Origin: Minicystis rosea
GTDB lineage: Bacteria > Myxococcota_A > Polyangia > Polyangiales > Polyangiaceae
Direction: 5' to 3'
Assembly (NCBI GenBank): GCA_001931535.1
Contig: CP016211.1
Location: 2,694,501-2,758,500, forward strand
Length of the DNA stretch: 64,000 nucleotides
This document shows positions 27,563-35,784 of this stretch, one piece after another. The notes below the pieces were generated by a model that worked only from the letters and a program-made list of their open reading frames with translations, had not been told where the DNA came from and made no database searches. The translations under genes were made by a program, and so were the position numbers. How positions within the stretch are numbered: position 1 is the stretch's first letter; every line of letters begins with the position of its first letter.

Positions 27563-27665
27563 GGGGCGATGCTCTAGAACGATGCGATGTCCGTGCAAAG
27601 GGGGACGCGATCTTTTTTGCGAGGAGGCACGCAACTTTTCCGGAGCCGCGTCGATAGAGATCCAT

Positions 27666-29051
27666 GTGGAGACCAGAGAGACGTGCCAGGCGACGCGGGC
27701 ATACCGCAGGACCCACCCCGATCTGGATGAGGAGCCCGCCGCGCTCCTCGCGCCGGATCCCAGCGCGCGGCAGCAGACGGAGGACATGGCCGGCAGCGTG
27801 ACGAGCTGCGGTCCCGTGCGTCTGTGGATCGAAGTCGGGACGCCGGGCGCGCGGGCGCTCGAGGTTCCGCTCGCGCCGGGGGGAGAGTCGGTGCTCGGGA
27901 GCGGGCCCGCGGTGAACGTGCAGATCGACGATCCCACGGTGAGCGGCCGCCACTGCCGCATCGCGCACGCGGGCGCTTTCATCGAGGTCACCGATCTGGG
28001 GGCGCGCAACGGCGTGCGCGTCGGCGGCGTGCGCGTGTCGCGGGCGGCGCTGCCGCTCGGGGCCGTGTTCGAGATGGGGCGGACGGTGGTGCGCGTGCAG
28101 CCGCGGCCCGCGCGCTTCCAAGCGATGGAGGACGCGCCGCCGCTCGCCGGCCTGGTGGGCGCGTCGCAGCCGATGCGCGCGCTCGCGGCCGCGGTGCGCA
28201 GGTACGCGCCGCTGCGCCTGCCCGTGCTGCTGCGCGGTGAATCGGGCACCGGCAAGGATCTCGTGGCCCGCGCCACGCACGACGAAGGCCCGCGCGCGCG
28301 GCGCCCGTTCGTCATCCTCAACGCCGCCGCGATCACCAGCCAGCTCGCCGAGTCGGAGCTCTTCGGCCACACCAAGGGCGCGTTCACCGGCGCCGTGCGC
28401 GATCGGCGCGGCGCCTTCCGCGAGGCGCACGGCGGCACGCTCTTCCTCGACGAGATCGGCGCCGTCCCGCTCGAGGTGCAGGCCAAGCTCCTGCGCGCGG
28501 TGGAGGAGGGCATGATCCGTCCCGTGGGCGGCGAGGCCCCGATCCCCGTGGACGTGCGCCTCGTCGCGGCCACCTGCGAGCCGCTCGAGATGCTCGTGGC
28601 CGCGCGCCGGTTTCGCGCCGATCTCTACGAGCGGCTCGCGGTCTGCGTGGTGCAGGTCCCGCCGCTGCGCGATCGCCTCGACGACATCGGCCCGCTCGTG
28701 CGTCATCTGCTCGCGAGCTCCGAGCTCGGATCGCGCACCCTCGCGCCGGATGCTCTCGCGGCGCTGCGATCGCATCGCTGGCCCGGCAACGTCCGCGAGC
28801 TGCGCAACGTCGTCGTGCAAGCCGCCGTGCGCGCCGGCCGCGTCATCGAGGCGGAGCACGTCGCCGCGGTCCTCGCCGAGCGCGATCCCAAGGCCCGCCG
28901 CATCCTCCCCGGCGACGCCGTGCGCATCTACGAAGAGGCCGGGCGCAACGTCAGCGAAGCCGCCCGCCGCGCCTCCCTCCCGCGCAGCACGATGCGCGAT
29001 CTCCTGCGCACCGCGGGGATCTCCTCCGGAAGCAACGCGTCCTCGACGTGA
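27666..29051 (+). CDS. FHA-domain sigma-54-dependent transcriptional activator
   Basis: Domains in order are an FHA domain (about 55-130, with VLGSGPAVNVQIDDPTVSGR and GARNGVRVGG), a sigma-54 AAA+ domain and a Fis-type HTH (about 430-460, NVSEAARRASLPRSTMRDLL). The AAA+ domain has Walker A GESGTGKD at about 191, an intact GAFTGA loop at about 237 and LFLDEIGAV. FHA activators read phosphothreonine marks set by Ser/Thr kinases and then open sigma-54 promoters. The start is uncertain. ATG 27786 is preceded by ggag at short spacing. The codons before it are also strongly GC-ending, so I extended to GTG 27666. The neighbouring PP2C gene fits a phospho-signalling locus. Confidence 0.88.
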   Translation: METRETCQATRAYRRTHPDLDEEPAALLAPDPSARQQTEDMAGSVTSCGPVRLWIEVGTPGARALEVPLAPGGESVLGSGPAVNVQIDDPTVSGRHCRIAHAGAFIEVTDLGARNGVRVGGVRVSRAALPLGAVFEMGRTVVRVQPRPARFQAMEDAPPLAGLVGASQPMRALAAAVRRYAPLRLPVLLRGESGTGKDLVARATHDEGPRARRPFVILNAAAITSQLAESELFGHTKGAFTGAVRDRRGAFREAHGGTLFLDEIGAVPLEVQAKLLRAVEEGMIRPVGGEAPIPVDVRLVAATCEPLEMLVAARRFRADLYERLAVCVVQVPPLRDRLDDIGPLVRHLLASSELGSRTLAPDALAALRSHRWPGNVRELRNVVVQAAVRAGRVIEAEHVAAVLAERDPKARRILPGDAVRIYEEAGRNVSEAARRASLPRSTMRDLLRTAGISSGSNASST

Positions 29052-29070
29052 AATCCCGGCCCGCGCGCCA

Positions 29071-29754
29071 TCAGGCGCCGGGGAGCTTGGCGAGGATGTC
29101 TTCGATCCAACTCCCGAGGTTGCCGGCGCGATCGAGCCGGGTCGCGAGATCGATCGCGCGCGCCCTCTCGTCGCCCGAGAGCGGCGCCGCGTGCGTCACC
29201 AGCGCCTGCGCGAGCTCACGCGGCCACACGTCCTCGCTCGGCAGGCGCTCGGCGTGCTCCACGAAGCGCGCCAAGGCATCCAGCGACGCCGCGAGCCCGC
29301 GCATCGCAATCGCACAACAGAGCGCCATCTCGTAGGCCTTGAGGCCGATGTAATCGGGCGGCGCCACCGCGCAGGCGCGCTCGAAGGCTTGGCTCGCCGC
29401 CTCCAGCTCGCCGATGTCGTAATGGTTGTGGCCGAGATAGAGCCACGCGAGAAAATCATCGGGGCGCGCCTTCAGCACCGAAGTGAGCAGCGCCGTGACC
29501 CGCGCCTGAATCTCGGCCGATCGCGCATGATCGGGGTGGTGGTACCACGCGTACGCGAGCGCGTAGAGGATGGGTGGGCTCTGATCGTTCATGCCCGCGA
29601 GCGCCTGGATGGCATCTCCGATCAGGCGGGCGCGTGTGGCCTCGTCCGGATCGTCGCCGGCGGCGTCGACCTGGGAAAGGAGCGCGTCGATGCGCTCCTC
29701 TTGCAACGCTCGATCATCGTCCGCCACGGTGTCCGGCCCCCGCTCTCTTTTCAT
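29071..29754 (-). CDS. TPR protein overlapping the RHS toxin gene, candidate immunity protein
   Basis: The 227-residue soluble protein has an acidic N-terminus and TPR-like repeats (about 45-160, including PDDFLAWLYLGHNHYDIGELEAA and FERACAVAPPDY). ATG 29754 lies inside the last codons of the RHS gene (overlap 41 bp); GTG 29727 would still overlap by 14 bp. Toxin genes of the RHS type are typically followed directly by a small gene for the cognate immunity protein. Role by position only: it may bind and neutralise the C-terminal toxin. It could instead be an unrelated adaptor. Confidence 0.75.
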   Translation of the reverse strand: MKRERGPDTVADDDRALQEERIDALLSQVDAAGDDPDEATRARLIGDAIQALAGMNDQSPPILYALAYAWYHHPDHARSAEIQARVTALLTSVLKARPDDFLAWLYLGHNHYDIGELEAASQAFERACAVAPPDYIGLKAYEMALCCAIAMRGLAASLDALARFVEHAERLPSEDVWPRELAQALVTHAAPLSGDERARAIDLATRLDRAGNLGSWIEDILAKLPGA

Positions 29755-32700
29755 ACGTTCGCGCGGTCTTTCGCAACGATGCAGCGTAGGCGCTGTCCCC
29801 GGGAGTGCCGTGCCGTTCGGCGGCGGCGGCCATCCGGTTGAGCTCGGTGGCCATGGCGCGTGGATATTCGTTGTGCCGGCCCGATTCGAATCCTTCGTTC
29901 TCCTTGCGCAGCCGATCGCGGACCTCGTCGTGATCGCGCTTGGCCCGCCGCTGGCCTGCCTCTTCCGACTCGCCCGGATGCGGTGAGCCCTCGGTCGTCA
30001 GGCCCAATGGATCGACCAGGTTGGTCGGGCTGCCACCGAAGCCGAACAGATCGAGGCCGCCGTCGAGCCCGAGCGGGTCCGGGCTCAGCCAGCGGCCCAC
30101 CTCGGGATCGAAGCAGCGAAACCGCGTCCAGGTGAGCCCGGTCTCCTCGTCGGCCACTTGCCCTTGAAGGCGGAACGGCGACGCGACCGCCCGGCCGCGC
30201 CGCTCGGGAGCCTTCGCTTCGACGACCTTCCCCCAGCTCGAATGGGCCGCCGCCCAAGCTAGGCTACCGTCGTTCGCCACGAGCTCCTTCGGCATGCCGA
30301 GGTGATCGTTCACCACCGCGAAGACCTCGCCACCCTCGCTCTGGAGCAGCGGAATCAACGTGTCGGGCTCGTGCACGAACGTGCGGGCCCCGCGCCCGCT
30401 GTCGATGTCCGCGGCGAGCGCGTTCCCATCCCAAATGAAATCGACGATGCGCCGCGAGGTGCCATCCGGGGCGAGCACCTCCTTGCGAATCCGCCGCCCG
30501 AAGGCGTCGTACTCCATCACGATGCGGACACCATCGGGCCGGACCACCTCACGCAGCCGATCCTGCGAGTCCCAGCGATACTTGCTGTGCGCTTCGCCGC
30601 CGGCGGTGCGTTCGAGCTTGCCGATACGCCGCCCGCGCTTGTCGTAAGCGTAGCTCGTCGTCTCCGTCTTCTTGAGCAAGTTCCCCGGCGCGATCTCCCA
30701 TGTCGGCTTGGCGCTCGTCCCTCCACCGAGCCCTTCGAGCGCCGCGACGAGCGCGCCGGCGCCGTCGTACGAGAACACCTCGCTGTGCTCGCTCCGCCGC
30801 GACGAGAGCAGCCGGTGAACCTTGTCGTACTGATGGACCGACGATCCCCACCGCGCGTCGTCGACCCGCGCGAGGCGACCGGCCTTGTCGTAGTGCCATT
30901 GCCGCTGCACGAGGGCCTCCGACGCGCCGCCGGGGGACGTGACCCGCTGATCGATCAAGCGATCCATCACGTCGTATCCGCTGCGGATCGAGAAGTGCTC
31001 GTGCCCGCGCATCGTCTCGCGGCCGAGGACGTCGCGCTCGATCCCGAAACGCTGCCCGGCGTGCTCCAGCGCGACGAGCCCATCCTCGGCGTCGTACGCA
31101 TATCGCGTCGTGGTGCCATCGGGCATGGTGCGAGACACCGTGCGCCCATGAGTGTCGTACGCGTAGCGAACGGCGCGATCTCCCTGGCGCTCCACGATCA
31201 CGCGCCCGAAGGCGTCGCGCTCGAAGACGGTGGCAGTGGCGCGACCGTTCTCTTCGATCACGCCGCCGAGGAGCCGTCCCATGATGTCGCGCTGGAAGCG
31301 CACGGCGATCCCGTCGCTGCCCAGGATGCTCGCGATGCGACCCGCGCGATCATGCGCATACGTTTGCGAGCTGCCGTCGGGATGGCGAATGCTCGCGAGG
31401 CGGCCGGCCGCGTTCCATTCGTATCGCAGCGTGCGTCCATCGAACGTCGACTCTTCGATGACGTGCCCGGCTTCGTCGTACGTGAAGCGATGGGACTCGC
31501 CGCGAGGATTCTTGATCTCCGCGAGGCGCTCGTTGGCGGTGTGCTTCAGGCTCCACGTGCTCCCGTCGGGCTGCGTGACCCGCGTGAGCACGCCCATGCC
31601 CCCGTGCTCCATCGTGATCGCGAGCCCGAGGGGGCCGACCTCTTTGACGAGCTTTCCCCGCGCGTCGTAGGAGAATTGATACGTGGCCCCATCCGCTGCG
31701 CGGAGCGAGCTGCGCCGGCCCATGCGATCGTACGACACGCGGGTGACGCGACCGAGCGCATCGGTCTTTGCCACGGGGCGGCCCATGGCATCATGGGCAA
31801 ACGCGGTTCGTGCGCCGCGCCCATCCACTTCGGCGCTGACGTTGTGATCACCATCGTATTCGTAACCGCGGACGAGCACCCCGGAGCGATGAATGGCCGT
31901 CATCCGCCCGCGCGCGTCGTACGTGACGGCGAGCGTCTCGCCCGTGGGGTAGGCGACGCCCGTCAGCGCGCCGCGATCGTCATGCGTGAACGACGTGACG
32001 AGTCCATCGGGCGAGGTTTCCTTTCGCGGTAAGTCGCGGTCGTCGTACTCCCAGGCCGTGATCCCGCCCATCGCGTCCACCCGCCGGACGCGGTTGCCGC
32101 GCGCGTCGTACCACGATTGCTCGCCTTCACCGGCGCCGTTTGCCCGAGCGATGAGCAGGCCGTCGTCGTCGTAGGCGCTGTCTTCGAGCACCGTCCCGTC
32201 GGGCAATGCGATGCGCGTGGCGCGGCCGTGATCGTTCCAGGTGACGACCCGAGGCTCCTCGCCGCCGACGAAGGTCGTCTTGCGCGTTACGTCGATGTCG
32301 AGCTCGATGCCATAAAGGCCCTTCGGGCCCCATGACTTGTGACACTTGCCGGTGTCCGCGTCGTACTCGTAGCGAAAGCACGCTCCCGTCTTGATCGTGG
32401 CGGCGATCATGCGGTTGTGACGATCGTATTCGTACTCTTCCGTAGCGCCGGCGGTGTCGGTCACGCTCGCGAGGCAGCCCGCGGCGGAATAGGCGTAGCT
32501 CACCCATTGATGAATCTGCCCGCCGGTGCGCACCTCGAGGCGGGTGATGCGCTTTGCCTTCCAGGTGACCGTCACCTCGCGACCGGCGGTGTCGACGATG
32601 TGTGAGAGCTTCGAGTCCTCGTATTCGAGGACGACGGCGTTGTCCCACGCATCGCGGATCGATCGCAGGAGCGCGGGGCCCTCGGCGATCTCTTGCACGA

Positions 32701-33622
32701 ACGTCGAGGAGAGCCGGGTCACGTGATCGAGCACGCGATACGTGCGCCCATCGGCGTCGCGCGAAAGGGTCAATCGCTCGCGGCGGTGAAACGTGCTCTC
32801 GCCGGGCTTCACCTTCGCGAACCAAATGGATCGCCCTTCGCGCTCGCGCAGCGTGATGACGTGGTCCTCTTCGGTGATCCGTTGCTCGAAGCCGTGCGCC
32901 CAACCCGGCCCGAGCGTCGCCGTCTTGTCGTCACGCCGCGACGACGAGTAGTACCGCTTCCACACGAGAGGAATCGGGCCGGGGAGCGCGAGGTCCACCT
33001 GCTCGTCGACGACGTAGCCGGTGGCGACGTCGACGGGGTGCCCGCCCTGACATTGATTCGCTCCCGCAGCGCCCGAAGAGCCGCCGGGGCCGCTCGCGCC
33101 CGTGTTGCTGCCGCCGCCGCCTGCGCCTCCACCGCCGCCCGGTCCCTGCGATCCGGATGCGCTGCCACCCCCACCACCGCCGCCGCCTCCGCCCCCACCG
33201 GCGCCGCCCGTGCCGCCGGCCTTGCTCGCGCTCCCGCTCGCGCCGACGGTGACCGCCTTGTTCGAAAAGCACGGGCTGCCCGTGATGCCCATCATCCCGA
33301 GCTCGACCAGCACGATGGGCGCGCCCATGACGAGGAAGCACGGCCCCGTCGTGTTGAGGCTGACGACCTCTTTGAGCGTGCCGGGCTCGTTGCCGTGACA
33401 CGTCTTGATGCACGAGCCGACGGTCGCGATTTTCGCGCCGTTGATCTTGGTGCGCAGCGGCTCGTCGATGATCCCTTCGACGGAGCTGCCGACCACAGGA
33501 TAGGGAATGGGCAGCGGGCTCGGCGCTGCCGGTGTGATGCACACGCTCACCGCGAGCGGCGTGATGGTGTGCCCGCTCTTCTCGGTGATGCAATCCATCA
33601 TGACGGCGGTGACGTCACCCAT
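29714..33622 (-). CDS. PAAR-like/RHS-repeat polymorphic toxin
   Basis: The 1302-residue protein begins with a PAAR-like (DUF4150-type) module (1-125; PIPYPVVGSS, KIATVGS, GPCFLVMGAPIV), which in other systems caps the type VI secretion spike. A Gly-rich linker (130-180) follows, then the RHS entry domain (GHPVDVATGYVVDEQVDLAL). Dozens of YD repeats (to about 1130, e.g. YEYDADTG, YDARGRM) form the RHS shell. The core ends with DPEVGRWLSPDPLGLDGG ... NLVDPLGL near residue 1207. The last 95 residues are the variable C-terminal toxin: charged and helical, with no nuclease or other motif I recognise. The ribosome site gaggggcc precedes ATG. The start and frame are clear. Confidence 0.9.
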   Translation of the reverse strand: MGDVTAVMMDCITEKSGHTITPLAVSVCITPAAPSPLPIPYPVVGSSVEGIIDEPLRTKINGAKIATVGSCIKTCHGNEPGTLKEVVSLNTTGPCFLVMGAPIVLVELGMMGITGSPCFSNKAVTVGASGSASKAGGTGGAGGGGGGGGGGGGSASGSQGPGGGGGAGGGGSNTGASGPGGSSGAAGANQCQGGHPVDVATGYVVDEQVDLALPGPIPLVWKRYYSSSRRDDKTATLGPGWAHGFEQRITEEDHVITLREREGRSIWFAKVKPGESTFHRRERLTLSRDADGRTYRVLDHVTRLSSTFVQEIAEGPALLRSIRDAWDNAVVLEYEDSKLSHIVDTAGREVTVTWKAKRITRLEVRTGGQIHQWVSYAYSAAGCLASVTDTAGATEEYEYDRHNRMIAATIKTGACFRYEYDADTGKCHKSWGPKGLYGIELDIDVTRKTTFVGGEEPRVVTWNDHGRATRIALPDGTVLEDSAYDDDGLLIARANGAGEGEQSWYDARGNRVRRVDAMGGITAWEYDDRDLPRKETSPDGLVTSFTHDDRGALTGVAYPTGETLAVTYDARGRMTAIHRSGVLVRGYEYDGDHNVSAEVDGRGARTAFAHDAMGRPVAKTDALGRVTRVSYDRMGRRSSLRAADGATYQFSYDARGKLVKEVGPLGLAITMEHGGMGVLTRVTQPDGSTWSLKHTANERLAEIKNPRGESHRFTYDEAGHVIEESTFDGRTLRYEWNAAGRLASIRHPDGSSQTYAHDRAGRIASILGSDGIAVRFQRDIMGRLLGGVIEENGRATATVFERDAFGRVIVERQGDRAVRYAYDTHGRTVSRTMPDGTTTRYAYDAEDGLVALEHAGQRFGIERDVLGRETMRGHEHFSIRSGYDVMDRLIDQRVTSPGGASEALVQRQWHYDKAGRLARVDDARWGSSVHQYDKVHRLLSSRRSEHSEVFSYDGAGALVAALEGLGGGTSAKPTWEIAPGNLLKKTETTSYAYDKRGRRIGKLERTAGGEAHSKYRWDSQDRLREVVRPDGVRIVMEYDAFGRRIRKEVLAPDGTSRRIVDFIWDGNALAADIDSGRGARTFVHEPDTLIPLLQSEGGEVFAVVNDHLGMPKELVANDGSLAWAAAHSSWGKVVEAKAPERRGRAVASPFRLQGQVADEETGLTWTRFRCFDPEVGRWLSPDPLGLDGGLDLFGFGGSPTNLVDPLGLTTEGSPHPGESEEAGQRRAKRDHDEVRDRLRKENEGFESGRHNEYPRAMATELNRMAAAAERHGTPGDSAYAASLRKTARTYEKRAGAGHRGGR

Positions 33623-33809
33623 GGCCCCTCGCGCGGCGGACGCACCACGGCTCGTCCCGCCTCAATCGGTGTCCGACAAGCCCCATGAGGGGACCCGAGG
33701 TGTGCGCGCTCCGTCAAGGTGATTCGCCGGCTGTGCTCGCTGCGGCGCACGCACGACGCGGCACGTGCGGAGATCCCCGACGCCGCGGCTTCTGGCATCC
33801 TTCGGAGCG

Positions 33810-34805
33810 ATGAGCACGATCCGTTGGGGCATCCTCGGTTGCGGCGCCGTCACCGAGCAGAAGAGCGGTCCGGGCTTCCAAAAAGCCTCCGGCAGCGCGC
33901 TCGTGGCCGTGATGCGCCGCTCGCGCGATCTCGCCGCGGACTATGCTCGCCGCCACGGCGTGCCGCGCTTCTACGATCGCGTCGACGATCTCGTGCGCGA
34001 TCCCGAGGTCGATGCCGTGTACGTCGCCGCGCCGCCGGGCGCGCATCTGGATCTCGCGCTCGCCGTCGCCGCCGCGGGCAAGCCTGCTTATGTCGAGAAG
34101 CCCATGGCGCGCACGCACGCCGAGTGCGCCCGCATGATCGATGCTTTCGCGACCGCGCGCCTCCCGCTCTTCGTCGCGTATTACCGGAGGGCTTTGCCGC
34201 GCTCGATCCGCATGCGCGACGTGATCGCTTCGGGCCGCATCGGCGAGCCGCTCACGCTCTCGTATCGCTACACGAGCCCGCACAACCGCATCGCGCCCGG
34301 CTGGCGCTTCGATCCGGCGATCTCCGGAGGCGGCCTCTTCGTCGACATCGGGAGCCACGCGCTCGATCTCTTCGATTGGCTCCTCGGCCCGCTCTGCGAC
34401 GTCAGCGGCGACGCCGCGCGCCGCTCGAAAGAGCCGGGCATCGTCGAGGACGTGGTCGCCATGCGCTTTCGCACCGGCGCGGGCGTGCTCGGCGCCGCCG
34501 TGTGGGATTTCGCCGGCGCGGGCCCGCACGTCGACGCCGCCGAGATCGGCGGCACCGAAGGCACGCTGCGATTCTCGGTGTTCGGCGATGGTCCGGTGGT
34601 GGTGACCTCGCCCTCCGGCGTGGAAGAGCGGTTCGTCGATGCCAATCCGGAGCACATCGCAGAGCCGCTCATCCAAACGGTGGTGGACGCGCTGCGCGGG
34701 CAGGGGACTTGTCCGAGCACCGGAGAGACGGCGGCGCGGACATCATGGGTCATCGACGAGGTGCTGCGCGACCATCGCGCGGGCTCGCCGGCACCGCCCC
34801 GATAG
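33810..34805 (+). CDS. Gfo/Idh/MocA-family oxidoreductase
   Basis: The 331-residue protein starts at ATG 33810 (MSTIRWGILGCGAV). It has the N-terminal NAD(P)-binding GxGxxx fingerprint, then EVDAVYVAAPPGAHLDLAL and the family signature KPAYVEKPMARTHAEC with the catalytic-site Lys of EKP. The C-terminal beta-sheet domain has GGGLFVDIGSHALDLFDWLLG, whose His is also conserved. Such enzymes are cytoplasmic and oxidise sugars, inositols or related polyols. The substrate cannot be named. The gene reads toward the ubiquitin-like gene 57 bp downstream and may be cotranscribed with it. Confidence 0.9.
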   Translation: MSTIRWGILGCGAVTEQKSGPGFQKASGSALVAVMRRSRDLAADYARRHGVPRFYDRVDDLVRDPEVDAVYVAAPPGAHLDLALAVAAAGKPAYVEKPMARTHAECARMIDAFATARLPLFVAYYRRALPRSIRMRDVIASGRIGEPLTLSYRYTSPHNRIAPGWRFDPAISGGGLFVDIGSHALDLFDWLLGPLCDVSGDAARRSKEPGIVEDVVAMRFRTGAGVLGAAVWDFAGAGPHVDAAEIGGTEGTLRFSVFGDGPVVVTSPSGVEERFVDANPEHIAEPLIQTVVDALRGQGTCPSTGETAARTSWVIDEVLRDHRAGSPAPPR

Positions 34806-34862
34806 CGCGCCGCGAAGTGGCCGCGCGTCGCGGAGCTGCGTTACGCTGCGCGCGGAGGCGAC

Positions 34863-35714
34863 ATGCAGATCTTCGTGAAATGGGTCGATGGCAAGAGCAG
34901 AACGCTCGATGTCGAGTCGAGCGACACCATCGCCGAGGTCAAGGAGAAGCTCAAAGCCAAGCTCCAGGACGAGGGTGGCCAAGTGCCGGCCGGGGTGCGT
35001 CTCGTCTTCCAAGGCCGGAGCCTGGAGGACAACAGGACTCTGGACGAGCTCCGCATCCGCGATGAGAACACGCTCATGGGCATGCCGCACTTCGTCGAGA
35101 AGGTCGTCGACGATGACGTCGTCACCCAGCTCCGCAACGATCTGGGGGGAGCCATCAACGACTTCGGCCCCCGTGAGTTCATCTTCATCGGGATTGGCTC
35201 TTACGACAACAACCACGGCAAGGCTTCGATCAAGCGGCAGCAGTGCCCGGACGCGCTCATCCAATTCTGCTTCAAGAACCAGTGGGATTTGACCATTTTC
35301 CTCATCGATCCCGGCTTCAAGCCCGAGGAGTCGGGATCGTTTCCCCAGGTCTACGATCTCGGGGAGCAGGGCTGGCTCGCCAAGCCCAGCTTCACGGCGA
35401 ACGGGGGCAAGGTTCGTGTCTACAAGAACCAGTTCGCGACGCGGATCGATCCCGAGAGCGAGAAGCACGCCCAACACGACATGCGCGTCATCACCTATGC
35501 GACCGGCCTTCCCGAGTACGATCTGGTGAACAGCATCAACGACCGGAAGAAGGTCGCCAAGCTCCCGATCTTCGATCTGTTCGGCGCGAAAGGCGTGAAA
35601 GGAGCCTGCGTCGTCAGCGGTAACTTCTATGGAGATCCGCCGAACCAGTCGCAATATTGTACGTGGGGAGACCCTCAGGATCTGGTGGACGCCGGTTTCA
35701 AGCCCAATCCCTGA
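34863..35714 (+). CDS. Ubiquitin-like domain fused to an unrecognised C-terminal domain
   Basis: Residues 1-76 align end to end with eukaryotic ubiquitin. They begin MQIFVK and keep GK, T-L-x-VE-x-SDTI, VK, the QD-x-x-G turn with a 3-4 residue insertion, then RLVFQGRSLED, RTL and E-x-TL. By eye about half the positions match. The end reads LMGMPHF instead of LRLRGG, so there is no C-terminal Gly-Gly for conjugation. Residues about 77-283 are a separate alpha/beta domain (EFIFIGIGSYDNN, RQQCPDALIQF, LTIFLIDPGF) I cannot place. The start is supported by ggaggcgac before ATG. No E1, E2 or JAMM-type gene lies in the window, so the Ubl is probably a binding module. Confidence 0.88.
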   Translation: MQIFVKWVDGKSRTLDVESSDTIAEVKEKLKAKLQDEGGQVPAGVRLVFQGRSLEDNRTLDELRIRDENTLMGMPHFVEKVVDDDVVTQLRNDLGGAINDFGPREFIFIGIGSYDNNHGKASIKRQQCPDALIQFCFKNQWDLTIFLIDPGFKPEESGSFPQVYDLGEQGWLAKPSFTANGGKVRVYKNQFATRIDPESEKHAQHDMRVITYATGLPEYDLVNSINDRKKVAKLPIFDLFGAKGVKGACVVSGNFYGDPPNQSQYCTWGDPQDLVDAGFKPNP

Positions 35715-35784
35715 GCCGGACGGAGGTCGGCGCTTCGGCTTACTTCAGCCCGCGCTCCCTCCTGCGGTATCGTGGTGGGAAACG

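Noticed and set aside
26720..28573. Minus-strand frame extending upstream of the barrel protein
   Set aside because: The extra codons are antisense to the FHA/sigma-54 gene. The signal peptide fixes the start at 27562.
34863..35092. Full ubiquitin precursor able to be conjugated
   Set aside because: The C-terminal Gly-Gly is absent and the next residues run on into another domain.
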